64,000 bases of DNA from Flavobacterium turcicum (GCF_011365745.1 NZ_JAAOBY010000001.1:851607-915606); one strand, 5' to 3'; shown: positions 1 to 9,252, numbered from the stretch's first letter. The notes: generated by a model not told the origin, from the sequence alone. Numbers and translations: made by a program.

Positions 1-344
1 AAAGCCATAGCGTTTTGACCTGTAAGCATGTTGTTGCCCATAACTAATACGTGGGCTCCAAAATTTTTAAAGGCAAAGTTACGGATGTTTGTTTTTAATG
101 ATTTATCGCGAGCACCGTATGATGGTACTTGGTTTAAATCTAAAAATTGACCAAGTGCAATTCCTTTTAATTGGTTTTCCTGATAAATCCCAATAAAATG
201 GCAATCCATATTTTCGGGTGCTGATTCCTCTAAAATTTGTAGGTAATTACGAGTAAGAAAAAGATTGGTCACAGCAATAGTGTCCCACTCTAAAGGAAGA
301 GTAATAGCTGAAGTAAATAATTGAAATGAAAACGAGGAGGTCAA
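1..344 (-). CDS. Partial GNAT-like acyltransferase family protein (N-terminal part, runs off the window edge)
   Basis: One frame on the minus strand stays open from a stop near 362-364 to the window edge and reads like protein, for example LPLEWDTIAVTNLFLTRNYL, then CHFIGIYQ, then FGAHVLVMGNNMLTG. The pattern of an N-terminal Trp segment, a central IGIY strand and HVLV.GNNMLTGQNA resembles the large GNAT-like or peptidoglycan-acyltransferase-like proteins annotated in Flavobacteria, but only about 115 residues are visible. No ATG lies at the beginning. A TTG at 342-344 is the most plausible start and a GAGG sequence lies upstream, so the 5' end is uncertain. It is divergent to phhB. That it is protein-coding is likely; the exact family is a guess from remembered patterns. 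Confidence 0.5.
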   Translation of the reverse strand, partial: MTSSFSFQLFTSAITLPLEWDTIAVTNLFLTRNYLQILEESAPENMDCHFIGIYQENQLKGIALGQFLDLNQVPSYGARDKSLKTNIRNFAFKNFGAHVLVMGNNMLTGQNAMA

Positions 345-441
345 TAGGATTTTTAATTTTCCTCAAAATTAAGTAATAATCTTAATGTTTTATATCTTCT
401 TGATTAAATAGCTATCTTTAACCTGATAAAAAGATATAAAA

Positions 442-723
442 ATGAAAAAATTAACTCCAGATGTTCTCAAGCCAGCATTAGCCAAGCTTAGTGGTTGGGA
501 ATTGAATAACGATCGTATTTGCAAAGACTTTATTTTTTCTGATTTTAAACAAGCTTTTGCTTTTATGGTTCAAGTGGCGCTGCTGTGCGAAAAACAGAAT
601 CATCATCCAGATTGGTCAAATTCTTATAATAAAGTTTCAATTGCCTTAACAACTCACGATCATAATGGAGTTACTGATTTAGACCTGCAAATTGCGGAAG
701 CAATTGAAACGATAAAACAATAA
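442..723 (+). CDS. phhB: 4a-hydroxytetrahydrobiopterin dehydratase (pterin-4a-carbinolamine dehydratase)
   Basis: This 93-residue cytoplasmic enzyme dehydrates 4a-hydroxytetrahydropterin, the by-product of aromatic amino acid hydroxylases, so that the pterin cofactor can be recycled. The family signature HHPDW lies at residues 54-58 and the second histidine cluster THDHNGVTDLD at 71-81. The length is normal for the family. ATG at 442 follows an A-rich leader, and a promoter-like TATCTTTA lies at 413-420. Its natural partner, an aromatic amino acid hydroxylase, is in the same window at 33446-35203 but not adjacent. The identification is firm. Confidence 0.95.
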   Translation: MKKLTPDVLKPALAKLSGWELNNDRICKDFIFSDFKQAFAFMVQVALLCEKQNHHPDWSNSYNKVSIALTTHDHNGVTDLDLQIAEAIETIKQ

Positions 724-760
724 AAGCTAGTAGTTAAAAAATAATTACAAAATGCTTAGA

Positions 761-1243
761 TTATTGCCAAGCGCAAATAATACCGCCCATAATCATAAAT
801 GATACGATCCAATATCCGCTAACAATTGCTGTGTAAGTAAAACTACGTTTTTCGTGTAAAGCGGTTGTTCCTATTATCGGTAAAACCAAGAAAAGCCCCG
901 ATAAGAAGCCATGAAGAGCTCCGTGTTTAAAGGTTCGAAAAGCTGTTCCGTAATCGTTCATAAATGCTCCATAAGATGGTTTAGCTGATGCTGGATCACC
1001 ACCAATCATTCCTAATGCACCAAATTGATGAATAGTTAGTGTTTGCATTAAAAAACTAATCATTAGTGCGTAAATAATTGATACACCAAACAAAACAAAT
1101 AAATTAGTTTGTTGCAATTGCGCCAAAGTTAGTCCTGTTTCTTTCATCCATCGTGTACCAAAAACTTTAGGGTGGTACCATATAGATCCAACTGCAAATG
1201 TTGATAAAGCGGCTACCAGCAGTGCTAAAAAATTGATTTCCAT
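761..1243 (-). CDS. DUF1761 domain-containing membrane protein
   Basis: This 160-residue protein has four hydrophobic segments (about 5-25, 45-68, 108-128 and 137-157). It matches the DUF1761 family through the N-terminal pattern FAVGSIWYHPKVFGTRWMKE and the C-terminal small-residue membrane helix. Members are small inner membrane proteins of unknown function, often with YHP.VFG near the first helix. The gene is single, convergent with phhB (37 nt apart) and divergent from the leucine-rich-repeat gene. The start at ATG 1243 directly precedes the first membrane helix. No function is claimed. Confidence 0.85.
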   Translation of the reverse strand: MEINFLALLVAALSTFAVGSIWYHPKVFGTRWMKETGLTLAQLQQTNLFVLFGVSIIYALMISFLMQTLTIHQFGALGMIGGDPASAKPSYGAFMNDYGTAFRTFKHGALHGFLSGLFLVLPIIGTTALHEKRSFTYTAIVSGYWIVSFMIMGGIICAWQ

Positions 1244-1363
1244 AATTTTAGTTTTTAAGTTGTTAAAACAAATATACTAAAACATTTGAAAAATGATTTC
1301 AACTACGTATTGTAAGGTATATCGTTAAAAAAAAACACAAATGATGTCGTTCGTCGATTTTAT

Positions 1364-1394
1364 TTGCTGGTAAACCCGTTTAAGTGTACTTTCG
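1364..1394 (+). promoter_or_regulatory. Bacteroidota-type promoter of the leucine-rich-repeat gene
   Basis: TTG at 1364-1366 (in TATTTG), then 20 nt, then TACTTTCG at 1387-1394, close to the Bacteroidota -33 TTTG and -7 TAnnTTTG consensus. It lies inside the longest possible reading frame and so argues that translation starts downstream, at 1421. Confidence 0.6.
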
Positions 1395-1420
1395 TCCTGT
1401 TAAATCAAACATTTCAGCGT

Positions 1421-2275
1421 ATGAAAACGAAAACTACTCTATTACTAACTATATTTTGTGCATTTTCAATGCTAGCTGCTGTTTCACCAAGCGAAAAAGA
1501 AGCACTTGTAAAATTGTACGAGTCAACTAACGGCAGTCAATGGAAAGTTAAATGGGATTTATCAGCTCCGGTATCTACATGGTTTGGAGTAAAGTTGCAA
1601 AACGATAAAGTTGTTGCACTTCAATTAGCAGATAACAATTTGATTGGAGAATTGCCAGCTGAAATTAAAAACTTAGAAAGTTTACAAGAATTAGATTTAC
1701 ACAAAAATCAAATTGCGGGGACAATTCCTTCTGCGATAGGAGAGTTAAAGCAAATGCAAGTATTGAATCTTTCGTTTAATAAACTTCAAGGTTCAATTCC
1801 AAACGCTATTTGTGAATTAAATAACCTAAAGAAATTAGAATTATACATGAATGGTTTATCTGGTGAATTGCCACAAGCCATCGGTGCTCTACGTCAATTA
1901 GAAGTGCTTTCGTTATTCAATAATCAATTAGAAGGTGAAATTCCGGTATCTCTTTATGAAATTAAAAATCTTAAAGCATTACTATTGAACAGTAATCTTT
2001 TGGTAGGTGCTTTGGACAGAAAAGTTGAGCAATTAACAGCATTAGAAAACTTAAGTCTTTTTGATAACAAAATGGTAGGTCAAGTTCCTTTTGAATTAGA
2101 AAAATTGAACAATTTGAAAGAAATGAATATATCTTACAACCAATTTAATGGTTTGGTTTCAAGAAATCTAGCTGTTTTAGATACCTTAAACATGACTATG
2201 GTAAACGATAAAGGCGTAGCAACCCTATTAGAGCTAAGCACTTCACGAAATACAGCGATTGCAGCCGAAGATTAA
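1421..2275 (+). CDS. Secreted leucine-rich-repeat protein (plant-type LRR)
   Basis: With start ATG 1421 the product has 284 residues and opens with a signal peptide (MKTKTTLLLTIFCAFSMLAA). The frame is open further upstream to 1364, but that stretch overlaps the promoter. After a cap segment typical of bacterial LRR proteins (TNGSQWKVKWD, then STWFGVKL) come about eight repeats of the plant-like type with the pattern L..L.L..N.L.G.IP, for example LNLSFNKLQGSIPNAICELN. No membrane anchor or T9SS sorting domain is visible at the C terminus. A role in surface or extracellular binding is usual for such proteins, but the ligand is unknown. A terminator follows. Confidence 0.85.
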   Translation: MKTKTTLLLTIFCAFSMLAAVSPSEKEALVKLYESTNGSQWKVKWDLSAPVSTWFGVKLQNDKVVALQLADNNLIGELPAEIKNLESLQELDLHKNQIAGTIPSAIGELKQMQVLNLSFNKLQGSIPNAICELNNLKKLELYMNGLSGELPQAIGALRQLEVLSLFNNQLEGEIPVSLYEIKNLKALLLNSNLLVGALDRKVEQLTALENLSLFDNKMVGQVPFELEKLNNLKEMNISYNQFNGLVSRNLAVLDTLNMTMVNDKGVATLLELSTSRNTAIAAED

Positions 2276-2327
2276 CATTAATAATAGAATTCATATTTAG
2301 TTGCTTTTAATAAACTTAGTTCATTAC

Positions 2328-2357
2328 AACCTGTGGAGTTTACTTTACAGGTTTTTT
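2328..2357 (+). terminator. Rho-independent terminator after the LRR gene
   Basis: AACCTGT pairs with ACAGGTT around a 12-nt loop and is followed by a run of seven T. Confidence 0.75.
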
Positions 2358-2519
2358 TGTGTTTTTTCATTTCTCGCTTTGCAAAAAAAACTATGCGTTG
2401 AAATCGTCGGTTACTAATGATTTTTTGGTTTAACGGAGATTTAAGAAAGATAAATCAAGGAAATATAAAAAAACAAACTGCATCTCGCATCGCTTATCCT
2501 TTGTTAATAATACTTTTAT

Positions 2520-2527
2520 TATCTTTG
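2520..2527 (+). promoter_or_regulatory. Promoter -7 element of the LacI-type regulator gene
   Basis: TATCTTTG matches TAnnTTTG exactly. A TTG at 2501-2503 is 16 nt upstream, somewhat closer than the usual spacing. Confidence 0.45.
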
Positions 2528-2588
2528 GTGCTTACCATTTGGTAATCAATTAAAAGTAAATTGTCCGTTTTTTAATGCAGTTGTAAAG

Positions 2589-3620
2589 ATGAAAAAAAAA
2601 CCTGTTTCGATTAAATCAATAGCTGAACATCTTAAAATTTCAGTGACAACGGTTTCTTTCGTCTTGAATGGAAAAGGGAAGGAGAAACACATTTCTGATT
2701 TACTTATTCAGAAAGTATTGAATTACGCCAAAGAGGTAAATTATACACCAAATCAAATAGCGCAAAGTCTTCGTACCGGTAAATCAAATATTTTAGTATT
2801 TATGGTCGAAGATATTTCGAATAGCTTTTTCTCTAAATTAGCTCGTGTAATCGAGGATATTGCATACAGTAAAGGGTATAAAGTTATTTTTTGTAGCAAC
2901 GAAAACAATGATGAAAAATCAATTGAGCTTATTCGTCTTTTTAAATACAGACAAGTAGACGGTTTTATCATTGTGCCTTCTCCCGGAATTAAAAGCGTGA
3001 TTCAAGAATTGCTTGACGAAAATATACCAGTAGTTTTGCTTGATCGGTATTTTTCTGATTTAGATTGTAATAGCGTTGTGGTAGATAATGAACAAGCTAC
3101 GTACAATGCAATTCAACATTTAATCGATAATAATTTTAAGAGTATTGGTTTTATTACAACAGATTCCACTCAAACCCAAATGACAGATCGTCTTGGAGGC
3201 TATGAAAGAGCTATTACAGAGGCGGATTTAGTTTCTAATGTATTAGTGATACCTTATGTTGAATCAAGCGCTGGAACATCTAGGGATTCTATAAAAAAAT
3301 TCATTATTGAAGTCGAAAATAGAGACGCTGTATTTTTTGCAACCAATTATTTGGCTCAAACAGGATTAAAAGTACTCAAGAAAAACGCACCTCATTTAAT
3401 TAATAAATTGGGCATTTTTACTTTTGATGATAATGAATTCTTCAAAATACATACCCCTACGATTTCTGCTGTATCTCAGCCTATGGTTGAAATAAGTACC
3501 GAAGTTATGAAAATTCTTTTACCGTTACTACAGCGAAAAGAAGTTCATGAAAGCCCAAAACGAGTTGTATTACAAGGAAAATTGAAAATTAGAGAGTCCT
3601 CTTTGGCAACTCCTAACTAG
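2589..3620 (+). CDS. LacI family transcriptional regulator
   Basis: This 343-residue DNA-binding repressor or activator carries an N-terminal LacI helix-turn-helix at about residues 7-30 (SIKSIAEHLKISVTTVSFVL), a hinge region ending NYTPNQIAQSLRTGKS, and a periplasmic-binding-protein-like sugar sensor domain (about 65-335) with ILVFMVEDISNSFFSKL at its first strand. The length is normal. It lies upstream of a ruined ROK kinase, a mannose-6-phosphate-isomerase-like cupin and a GH92 mannosidase, so control of mannoside use is the likely role. This is inferred from position only. The inducer is not deducible from sequence. Confidence 0.92.
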   Translation: MKKKPVSIKSIAEHLKISVTTVSFVLNGKGKEKHISDLLIQKVLNYAKEVNYTPNQIAQSLRTGKSNILVFMVEDISNSFFSKLARVIEDIAYSKGYKVIFCSNENNDEKSIELIRLFKYRQVDGFIIVPSPGIKSVIQELLDENIPVVLLDRYFSDLDCNSVVVDNEQATYNAIQHLIDNNFKSIGFITTDSTQTQMTDRLGGYERAITEADLVSNVLVIPYVESSAGTSRDSIKKFIIEVENRDAVFFATNYLAQTGLKVLKKNAPHLINKLGIFTFDDNEFFKIHTPTISAVSQPMVEISTEVMKILLPLLQRKEVHESPKRVVLQGKLKIRESSLATPN

Positions 3621-3839
3621 CAACTAGGCTCACGCTTTAAAACTAGTATTTAACTCTTTTTATTTTAACTATTCTTTGTCTTGTAAGGAAAGAACAGTAC
3701 AATTTATTTTTTTAAATCCTGCCTAACGATTATAAAGAACTGTTTTACATCTTGATGTTTGACTTTTATTCAAAAAGTAATTTTTTTGTATGATAAATAG
3801 TAGGTTATCATACATTTTGAATTTAATTTTTTTAAAATT

Positions 3840-4573
3840 CAAATACTAGCCGTGTTACCAATTGGAGTTGCATTTTCATTAGCAAATAGGAATTGTCAAT
3901 TTTGAATGAAATATGAATTAAGAAGCGCTGTCAGAAGTTTTTTTGTAGAAGAATTGCGAAATATCTCTGTTTAGCACAGTTGTCCGTTCTATTTTTAAAT
4001 GATGCGAGTTGCTTTGCAGTTGGTAGAACATTGACTACTTATAAAAACACTAATGTTGTTTTAAGATTTGCTCCAAAAACATAATGTACCAATTATGGTG
4101 CTGTAACTTAAATGATACTTTGCCAATGGCTAAAGGCGTTACAATTCCGAAAACAGGACTTTTGCAGTATAAAGAATTGAAAGATGGTGCAGGAATAGAT
4201 TATTTTCAGCTTGACAGTTTATTTAGTAATAGGGGAGGGCATATAGGGTTATAGCTACAAGCAGGAATAACGGAATTGGCAGAACTGAGTATTGAATCGG
4301 CTAAAAAGGTGTATCAAAAATTTACACTCAATTTAAGTTTATTTTTAACGCCTTTTCTGCGTAATTTTGCCGAAGTATATTAGTGTCGATAGGGAATTTA
4401 CAAATAGTGAATGTATATTTCTGACTGCTTTAAAACAATAATTTGCTAATTTGGGATTAAAGATGCCTTTAGCAATTTTAGAAAACACCGAAGCAACTAC
4501 TATATTGGAGGCAGCTTATTTTTACAATGAGGTTTTTTGGGAAAAAATAAAAGAGGAACTGCCTCATTTTTAA
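3840..4573 (+). pseudogene. Degraded ROK-family sugar kinase (multiple frameshifts and stops)
   Basis: No single frame is open, but pieces of one ROK kinase appear in order across changing frames. A KYE..EELRNIS segment lies at 3909-3956. FLNDASCFAVGRTL, the ROK region around the catalytic Asp, is at 3992-4033. A TGLLQYKEL...SLFSNRGG segment starts near 4125, followed by an in-frame stop. LSLFLTPFLRNFA lies near 4340-4375. A clean C terminus from 4442 contains NTEATTILEAAYFYNEVFWE and ends PHF-stop at 4571-4573. The nucleotide-binding N terminus (DxGGT) is not recognisable, and the zinc/phosphate-binding middle is largely gone. The remnant ends 16 nt before the cupin gene, as an operon member would. 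The original activity was probably fructose or mannose phosphorylation (family knowledge plus context). Confidence 0.75.
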
Positions 4574-4589
4574 TTTAATTATTTAAAAA

Positions 4590-5105
4590 ATGCAAGTACA
4601 GTTAACAAACTTATTGGATAAAGCAGTTGTTTTTGATGAGATCAGAAATCAATTGCAAACGGCTAATTATACCATTGAAAATGAAGATCAAACTAGACCT
4701 TGGGGTGGTTTTTTTGTGATAAATGAAAAGGAAACAAATACTTTTGCTTCAAATTTTTTTCCTAATCTTGCTCCAGAGTCAGAAGATTTCACATCTAAGC
4801 GAAGCCCAAAAATTTTGGTTGTAGCGCCATCATGTAGACTTTCTTGGCAGTATCATTTCAGAAGGTCTGAAGTGTGGAAAGTAGTCAATGGACCGGTCGG
4901 AGTAAAAATAAGTGACACTGATGAAGAAGGAGATTTAAAAGTGCTTGAAGCGGGTGATTTTATCAAAATGAATACAGGAGAACGTCATCGTTTGATAGGT
5001 TTGAATAGTTGGGGTGTAGTAGCTGAAATTTGGCAACATACTGATCCCAATCATCCGTCAGATGAAGAGGATATTGTTAGGCTGCAAGATGATTTTGGTA
5101 GATAA
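4590..5105 (+). CDS. Cupin-domain phosphomannose isomerase-like protein
   Basis: This 171-residue single-cupin protein carries the type II phosphomannose isomerase pattern RLSWQYHFRRSEVWKVVNG at residues 83-101, with candidate metal ligands Gln86, His89 and Glu94. A second histidine sits in GERHRLIGL (His133), and GDFIKMNTG lies before it. Related short cupins in Flavobacteria are annotated as phosphoheptose or mannose-6-phosphate isomerases. It would interconvert mannose 6-phosphate and fructose 6-phosphate, which fits between a sugar kinase (now a pseudogene) and a GH92 mannosidase. The ATG is 16 nt after the ROK remnant. A strong terminator follows. The family is certain, the exact substrate not. 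Confidence 0.8.
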   Translation: MQVQLTNLLDKAVVFDEIRNQLQTANYTIENEDQTRPWGGFFVINEKETNTFASNFFPNLAPESEDFTSKRSPKILVVAPSCRLSWQYHFRRSEVWKVVNGPVGVKISDTDEEGDLKVLEAGDFIKMNTGERHRLIGLNSWGVVAEIWQHTDPNHPSDEEDIVRLQDDFGR

Positions 5106-5161
5106 TTTTCAAGATGATTCTTTTCAACAAAGGAAGCTAATTACAAAAAAAGTAAAGTCTA

Positions 5162-5196
5162 AAAGGTTTATTGCAGATGCAATAGACCTTTTTTTA
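5162..5196 (+). terminator. Rho-independent terminator after the cupin gene
   Basis: The AAAGGTTTATTGC arm pairs with GCAATAGACCTTT around a 4-nt loop, followed by seven T. Confidence 0.85.
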
Positions 5197-5831
5197 TAGA
5201 ATTTAGTCAGGGTATTTTAACGAATATTCTTTGTATCGAAATCTAAGATTTAATTTTTCTGGTAGATAAAAACAGAAAAAGTATTTTTCTAAAATTGTCT
5301 TTGGTTTGTTGTAATCCATTCATTTTTATAGACTTAAATAACTATTGTAGTCATTTGCTCGGTGAATTGAGTAATTCAATTGCTTTTTCGAATATCTACG
5401 TAATTATTCCTCCTATATTTATTTTTAAGGCTTACTTTTAATGAAGTGTTTTTTACGTTCTATGACTTTTTTAATGATTAATTTTTCAAAATTTTGATGT
5501 TCCTCAATCCAAATCCTATTAAGCTATCATGAAAATAAATTTAGGAAAAAATATTTTTTAAACTAAAACGTATTAGTATTTTTGTTAAGAAGGATTCTGG
5601 TATCACCTTTAATTTACTTTCGTTCAGTTTAATAAAATCCATGTTTGAAATTACAGTTTGGTGGTGCCAACAGTCTGTGTTAGTTAAATTGTATTTAAGC
5701 AAATAACTGCAAAATCAATATAATGTGTAATATAATTACAATCAGCAAAGTTGGTTTTGCAGGAGCAGTTTTAAAATAAACAAAAGATTTATAGTGAGAA
5801 GGAAACTGGTTTACAGCTTATTTTCGAAAGC
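5197..5831 (+). other. 635-bp AT-rich intergenic region upstream of the mannosidase
   Basis: No convincing ORF is visible. A promoter-like TACTTTCG sits at 5615-5622 on the plus strand, about 210 nt before the mannosidase frame opens. In view of the ruined kinase nearby the stretch may contain decayed coding DNA, but I cannot recognise any. Confidence 0.4.
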
Positions 5832-8207
5832 TTGGTAAAAGATATTTTTAGAAATTCCGAAGTCAGAAAAGGAATAATTAACGCAATTAATAATGTAGTT
5901 TTGAGTATAAAAATAAATAGAATTCGGTTCGTGTTGTTGAGTCTGTTTTTCATAGTTTCGGGTACAGCACAAGAACTTGTGGTTACAGAAGCTAGGCAAG
6001 CTGTTGATTGGGTGAACCCGCTAATTGGTACCGATTCAGATTATGGAATCTCGAATGGGAACACCTATCCCGCCATAGCAATGCCATGGGGAATGAACTT
6101 TTGGACACCCCAAACAGGAAAAATGGGTGATGGTTGGGCATATACCTATAAAGCAAACCGCATTAAAGGTTTTAAGCAAACCCATCAACCTTCGCCGTGG
6201 ATGAACGATTACGGTCAGTTTTCAATCATGCCGGTCACTGGTGATTTAAAATTTAAGGAAGAGGAACGCCAAAGTTGGTTTTCGCACAAAGCCGAAACCG
6301 TTACTCCATACTATTATAGTGTGTATTTGGCTGATCATAAAGTTACTACCGAGATTACACCTACCGAAAGGGCTGCACGATTTCGTTTCACTTTTCCTGA
6401 AACCAATAACGCATACGTTGTTATTGATGCCTTTGACAAAGGATCTTATGTAAAAATTATCCCTTTTGAAAGAAAAATTATTGGCTATACCACAAAAAAT
6501 AGTGGTGGTGTGCCTCAAAATTTCAAAAATTATTTTGTCCTTGTTTTTGATAAAGATTTTGAAACAAATGCAACTTTTAATGGCGATGTTTTAGGAAATG
6601 CTTTAGAAATGCAAGCCAACCATGCCGGAGTAGTTGTAGGTTTTAAAACGAAATCTGGAGAAGCGGTTAATGTACAAGTAGCCTCGTCTTTTATCAGTTA
6701 TGAACAAGCGGAACTGAATTTAAAAGAAATTGGGAATGATGATTTTGATGCGCTCAAAGAGAAAGGAAAAGCCATTTGGAATAAGGAGCTAAACCGAATA
6801 AAAGTAGAAGGCGGGACGACTGACCAAATGGGAACTTTTTATTCCTCATTGTATCGCTCGCTTCTTTTTCCAAGAAAATTCTATGAGTTTGACAAAAACA
6901 AAAATATAGTTCATTATAGCCCTTATAATGGTCAAGTACTATCTGGTTATATGTTTGTTGACACTGGGTTTTGGGATACTTTTAGGGCTTTATACCCATT
7001 TTTAAACTTGATGTATCCTGATCTGAATGCTAAGATGCAAGAAGGCTTATCGAATGCTTATAAAGAAAGCGGTTGGTTGCCAGAATGGTCAAGTCCTGGT
7101 TTACGCGATATCATGGTGGGTAATAATTCGGCTTCTATTGTATCTGAGGCGTATTTGAAGAGCGGAAAAAACTCAAAATACGACATCGAAAATTTATACC
7201 AAGCTTTAATTCACGGTGCCAATAATCCGGGGCCTTTGAGAGCTGTGGGTAGAGCTGGAGTTGATTTTTATAATACCTTGGGCTTTGTGCCACAAGACGC
7301 CGTTGATGAAAGTGCAGCTCGAACTCTGGAATATGCTTATGATGATTTTGCGATTTATCAATTGGCTAAAGCCTTGAAAAAGCCACAATCCGAAATCGAC
7401 TTGTATAAAAAACGAAGTCTAAACTATAAAAATCTCTTTGATCCTTCTTATAATTTAATGCGACCAAAAAATAAGGACGGGAAATTTATTACGTCTTTTG
7501 ATCCCTTTCTGTGGTTTAATGGTTTTACAGAAGGAAATAGTTGGCATTACTCGTGGTCCGTTTTTCATGATGTGCAAGGTTTGATAGATTTAATGGGCGG
7601 ACCAAAGACATTTGTATCGCAGTTAGACAAAGTTTTTTCTGCTCCACCTGTTTTTGCGACGGGCAATTTTAAAGGAGGAGTAATCCATGAAATGAGAGAA
7701 ATGCAAATTGCTAATATGGGCCAATATGCTCACGGAAATCAACCCATTCAGCACATGATTTATTTGTACAATTATGCCAATCAGCCTTGGAAAACGCAAT
7801 ATTGGGTTCGAGAGACGATGAACAGAATGTATCACGCCACTCCCGATGGGTATTGTGGTGACGAGGATAATGGGCAAACCTCTGCTTGGTATGTTTTTTC
7901 AGCTCTCGGATTTTATCCTGTGACTCCAGCATCTGATCAATATGTTTTAGGGGCTCCATTGTTTAAAAAGGCAACTATTCAGCTAGAAAACGGTAAGACA
8001 ATTCAAATTAATGCTCCAGCAAATACTGTTGAAAATAGGTACATCCAATCATTGCAATTCAATGGTAAAACATATTCTAAAAACTGGATCAGTCATTCAG
8101 AGCTAATTAAAGGTGCTTCTTTAGAAATAGAAATGTCTGCAACGCCCAATCTAAAAAGAGGCACAAAAAAGGAAGATGTTCCGTACTCATTAACTAACGA
8201 AAACTAA
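5832..8207 (+). CDS. GH92 family alpha-mannosidase (exo-alpha-1,2-mannosidase type), secreted
   Basis: The product removes terminal alpha-mannose from glycans or mannan and is calcium dependent (family knowledge). A hydrophobic signal segment ending VSGTAQ is followed by the GH92 N-terminal signature DWVNPLIGT and GNTYPAIAMPWGMNFWTPQT. The middle holds FVDTGFWDTFRALYPFLNL. FTEGNSWHYSW (about residues 563-573) carries the general-acid Glu, and GYCGDEDNGQTSAWYVFSAL (about 672-691) the catalytic Asp region, ending with GFYPVTP. The domain is complete and intact. Oddly there is no ATG: the frame opens at TTG 5832 and another TTG at 5901 is closer to the signal peptide. The true start is uncertain. 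Confidence 0.9.
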   Translation: MVKDIFRNSEVRKGIINAINNVVLSIKINRIRFVLLSLFFIVSGTAQELVVTEARQAVDWVNPLIGTDSDYGISNGNTYPAIAMPWGMNFWTPQTGKMGDGWAYTYKANRIKGFKQTHQPSPWMNDYGQFSIMPVTGDLKFKEEERQSWFSHKAETVTPYYYSVYLADHKVTTEITPTERAARFRFTFPETNNAYVVIDAFDKGSYVKIIPFERKIIGYTTKNSGGVPQNFKNYFVLVFDKDFETNATFNGDVLGNALEMQANHAGVVVGFKTKSGEAVNVQVASSFISYEQAELNLKEIGNDDFDALKEKGKAIWNKELNRIKVEGGTTDQMGTFYSSLYRSLLFPRKFYEFDKNKNIVHYSPYNGQVLSGYMFVDTGFWDTFRALYPFLNLMYPDLNAKMQEGLSNAYKESGWLPEWSSPGLRDIMVGNNSASIVSEAYLKSGKNSKYDIENLYQALIHGANNPGPLRAVGRAGVDFYNTLGFVPQDAVDESAARTLEYAYDDFAIYQLAKALKKPQSEIDLYKKRSLNYKNLFDPSYNLMRPKNKDGKFITSFDPFLWFNGFTEGNSWHYSWSVFHDVQGLIDLMGGPKTFVSQLDKVFSAPPVFATGNFKGGVIHEMREMQIANMGQYAHGNQPIQHMIYLYNYANQPWKTQYWVRETMNRMYHATPDGYCGDEDNGQTSAWYVFSALGFYPVTPASDQYVLGAPLFKKATIQLENGKTIQINAPANTVENRYIQSLQFNGKTYSKNWISHSELIKGASLEIEMSATPNLKRGTKKEDVPYSLTNEN

Positions 8208-8415
8208 AGGTAAGTTTGCTATCACATTTAGAACAAGTATTGATTTGTGGTTTCTATTTGTTATTGTGTTCCTACAAAATGATCAGTCCAAACAATTCAA
8301 ATTAGCCTTTAGATAAGTTGTAATAATAATCAAGACTTTTTAGGTAGTATTAAATTGCCAGTGTACACGTTTTACTTAATTTTAGAGCTACAAAATAAAT
8401 ATGCTACCTTACGAC

Positions 8416-9252
8416 ATGATTAAAAAACAAATTTTCGCAATCTTTTTCCTTTTTACAGTTTCCATTTTATGGGCTCAAAAAACAGAATACGCTACGGTGA
8501 GTAACGTTTCTTATTATGATATTACTAACTCAAAGACCGATGAGTACGTTAAAGAGCGCTGCGTTTTAGATGTTTATTATCCAAAAAACAGCAAAGGTTT
8601 CGCTACGGTAATTTGGTTTCATGGTGGCGGACTTTCAGGTGGAAACAAAGAGCTACCGGACGGACTAAAAGACAAAGGTTTTGCAGTGATTTCTGTTAAT
8701 TATCGGTTGTCACCAAAGGTAAAAGTCGAAAAATGTATCGAAGATGCTGCTGCTGCGGTAGCATGGACGTTTCAAAATATTGAAAATTACGGTGGAAATA
8801 AGTCGTTAATTTTTGTAGCTGGACATTCCGCAGGAGGTTACCTGGCCCTGATGGTTGGTATGGATAAAAAATGGTTGCAGGCAAAAAATACCGATGCGAA
8901 TACAATTGCAGGTTTAATTCCGTTGAGTCCGCAAGTAATTACTCATTATGAATTGCGTAAAGAACGCGGAATTCCAGACACCCAACCTGTCGTTGACGCA
9001 TTTGCTCCCTTGTATCATGTGCGCGCTGATGCACCACCGTTATTACTCATTACAGGCGATAGGGAGCTAGAAATGTTGGGTCGTTACGAAGAGAATGCTT
9101 ACTTCATGCGAATGATGAAAGTTGTTGGTCATAAAGCTACAACGCTCTATGAAATTCAAGGTTTCGGACATAATATGGTAGAGCCTGCTTTGCCATTATT
9201 GGTCAATCAAGTGAAGAAAATAACCGCTGAGAAAATGGAACATTTAAAGTAA
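8416..9252 (+). CDS. Secreted alpha/beta hydrolase, carboxylesterase/acetylxylan-esterase-like (BD-FAE type)
   Basis: This is a 278-residue serine hydrolase with a signal peptide (IKKQIFAIFFLFTVSILWAQ). The oxyanion-hole motif HGGG occurs in IWFHGGGLSGGNKE, the nucleophile elbow GHSAGG near residue 136, the acid Asp probably in LITGDREL, and the catalytic His in QGFGHNMVEP near the C terminus. This layout is that of the HSL-like/BD-FAE feruloyl or acetyl esterases that often accompany glycan-degrading enzymes. An in-frame ATG at 8401 exists, but the one at 8416 gives a proper signal peptide. It lies 208 nt after the GH92 gene, so it may belong to the same glycan-use locus. Confidence 0.85.
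   Translation: MIKKQIFAIFFLFTVSILWAQKTEYATVSNVSYYDITNSKTDEYVKERCVLDVYYPKNSKGFATVIWFHGGGLSGGNKELPDGLKDKGFAVISVNYRLSPKVKVEKCIEDAAAAVAWTFQNIENYGGNKSLIFVAGHSAGGYLALMVGMDKKWLQAKNTDANTIAGLIPLSPQVITHYELRKERGIPDTQPVVDAFAPLYHVRADAPPLLLITGDRELEMLGRYEENAYFMRMMKVVGHKATTLYEIQGFGHNMVEPALPLLVNQVKKITAEKMEHLK

Noticed and set aside
1364..1420. Longer N terminus for the leucine-rich-repeat protein
   Set aside because: The stretch coincides with a promoter, and the next ATG at 1421 begins a proper signal peptide.
5106..5831. Possible decayed SusC/SusD or other transporter gene before the mannosidase
   Set aside because: I could not find any recognisable motif in any frame, so no pseudogene is claimed.
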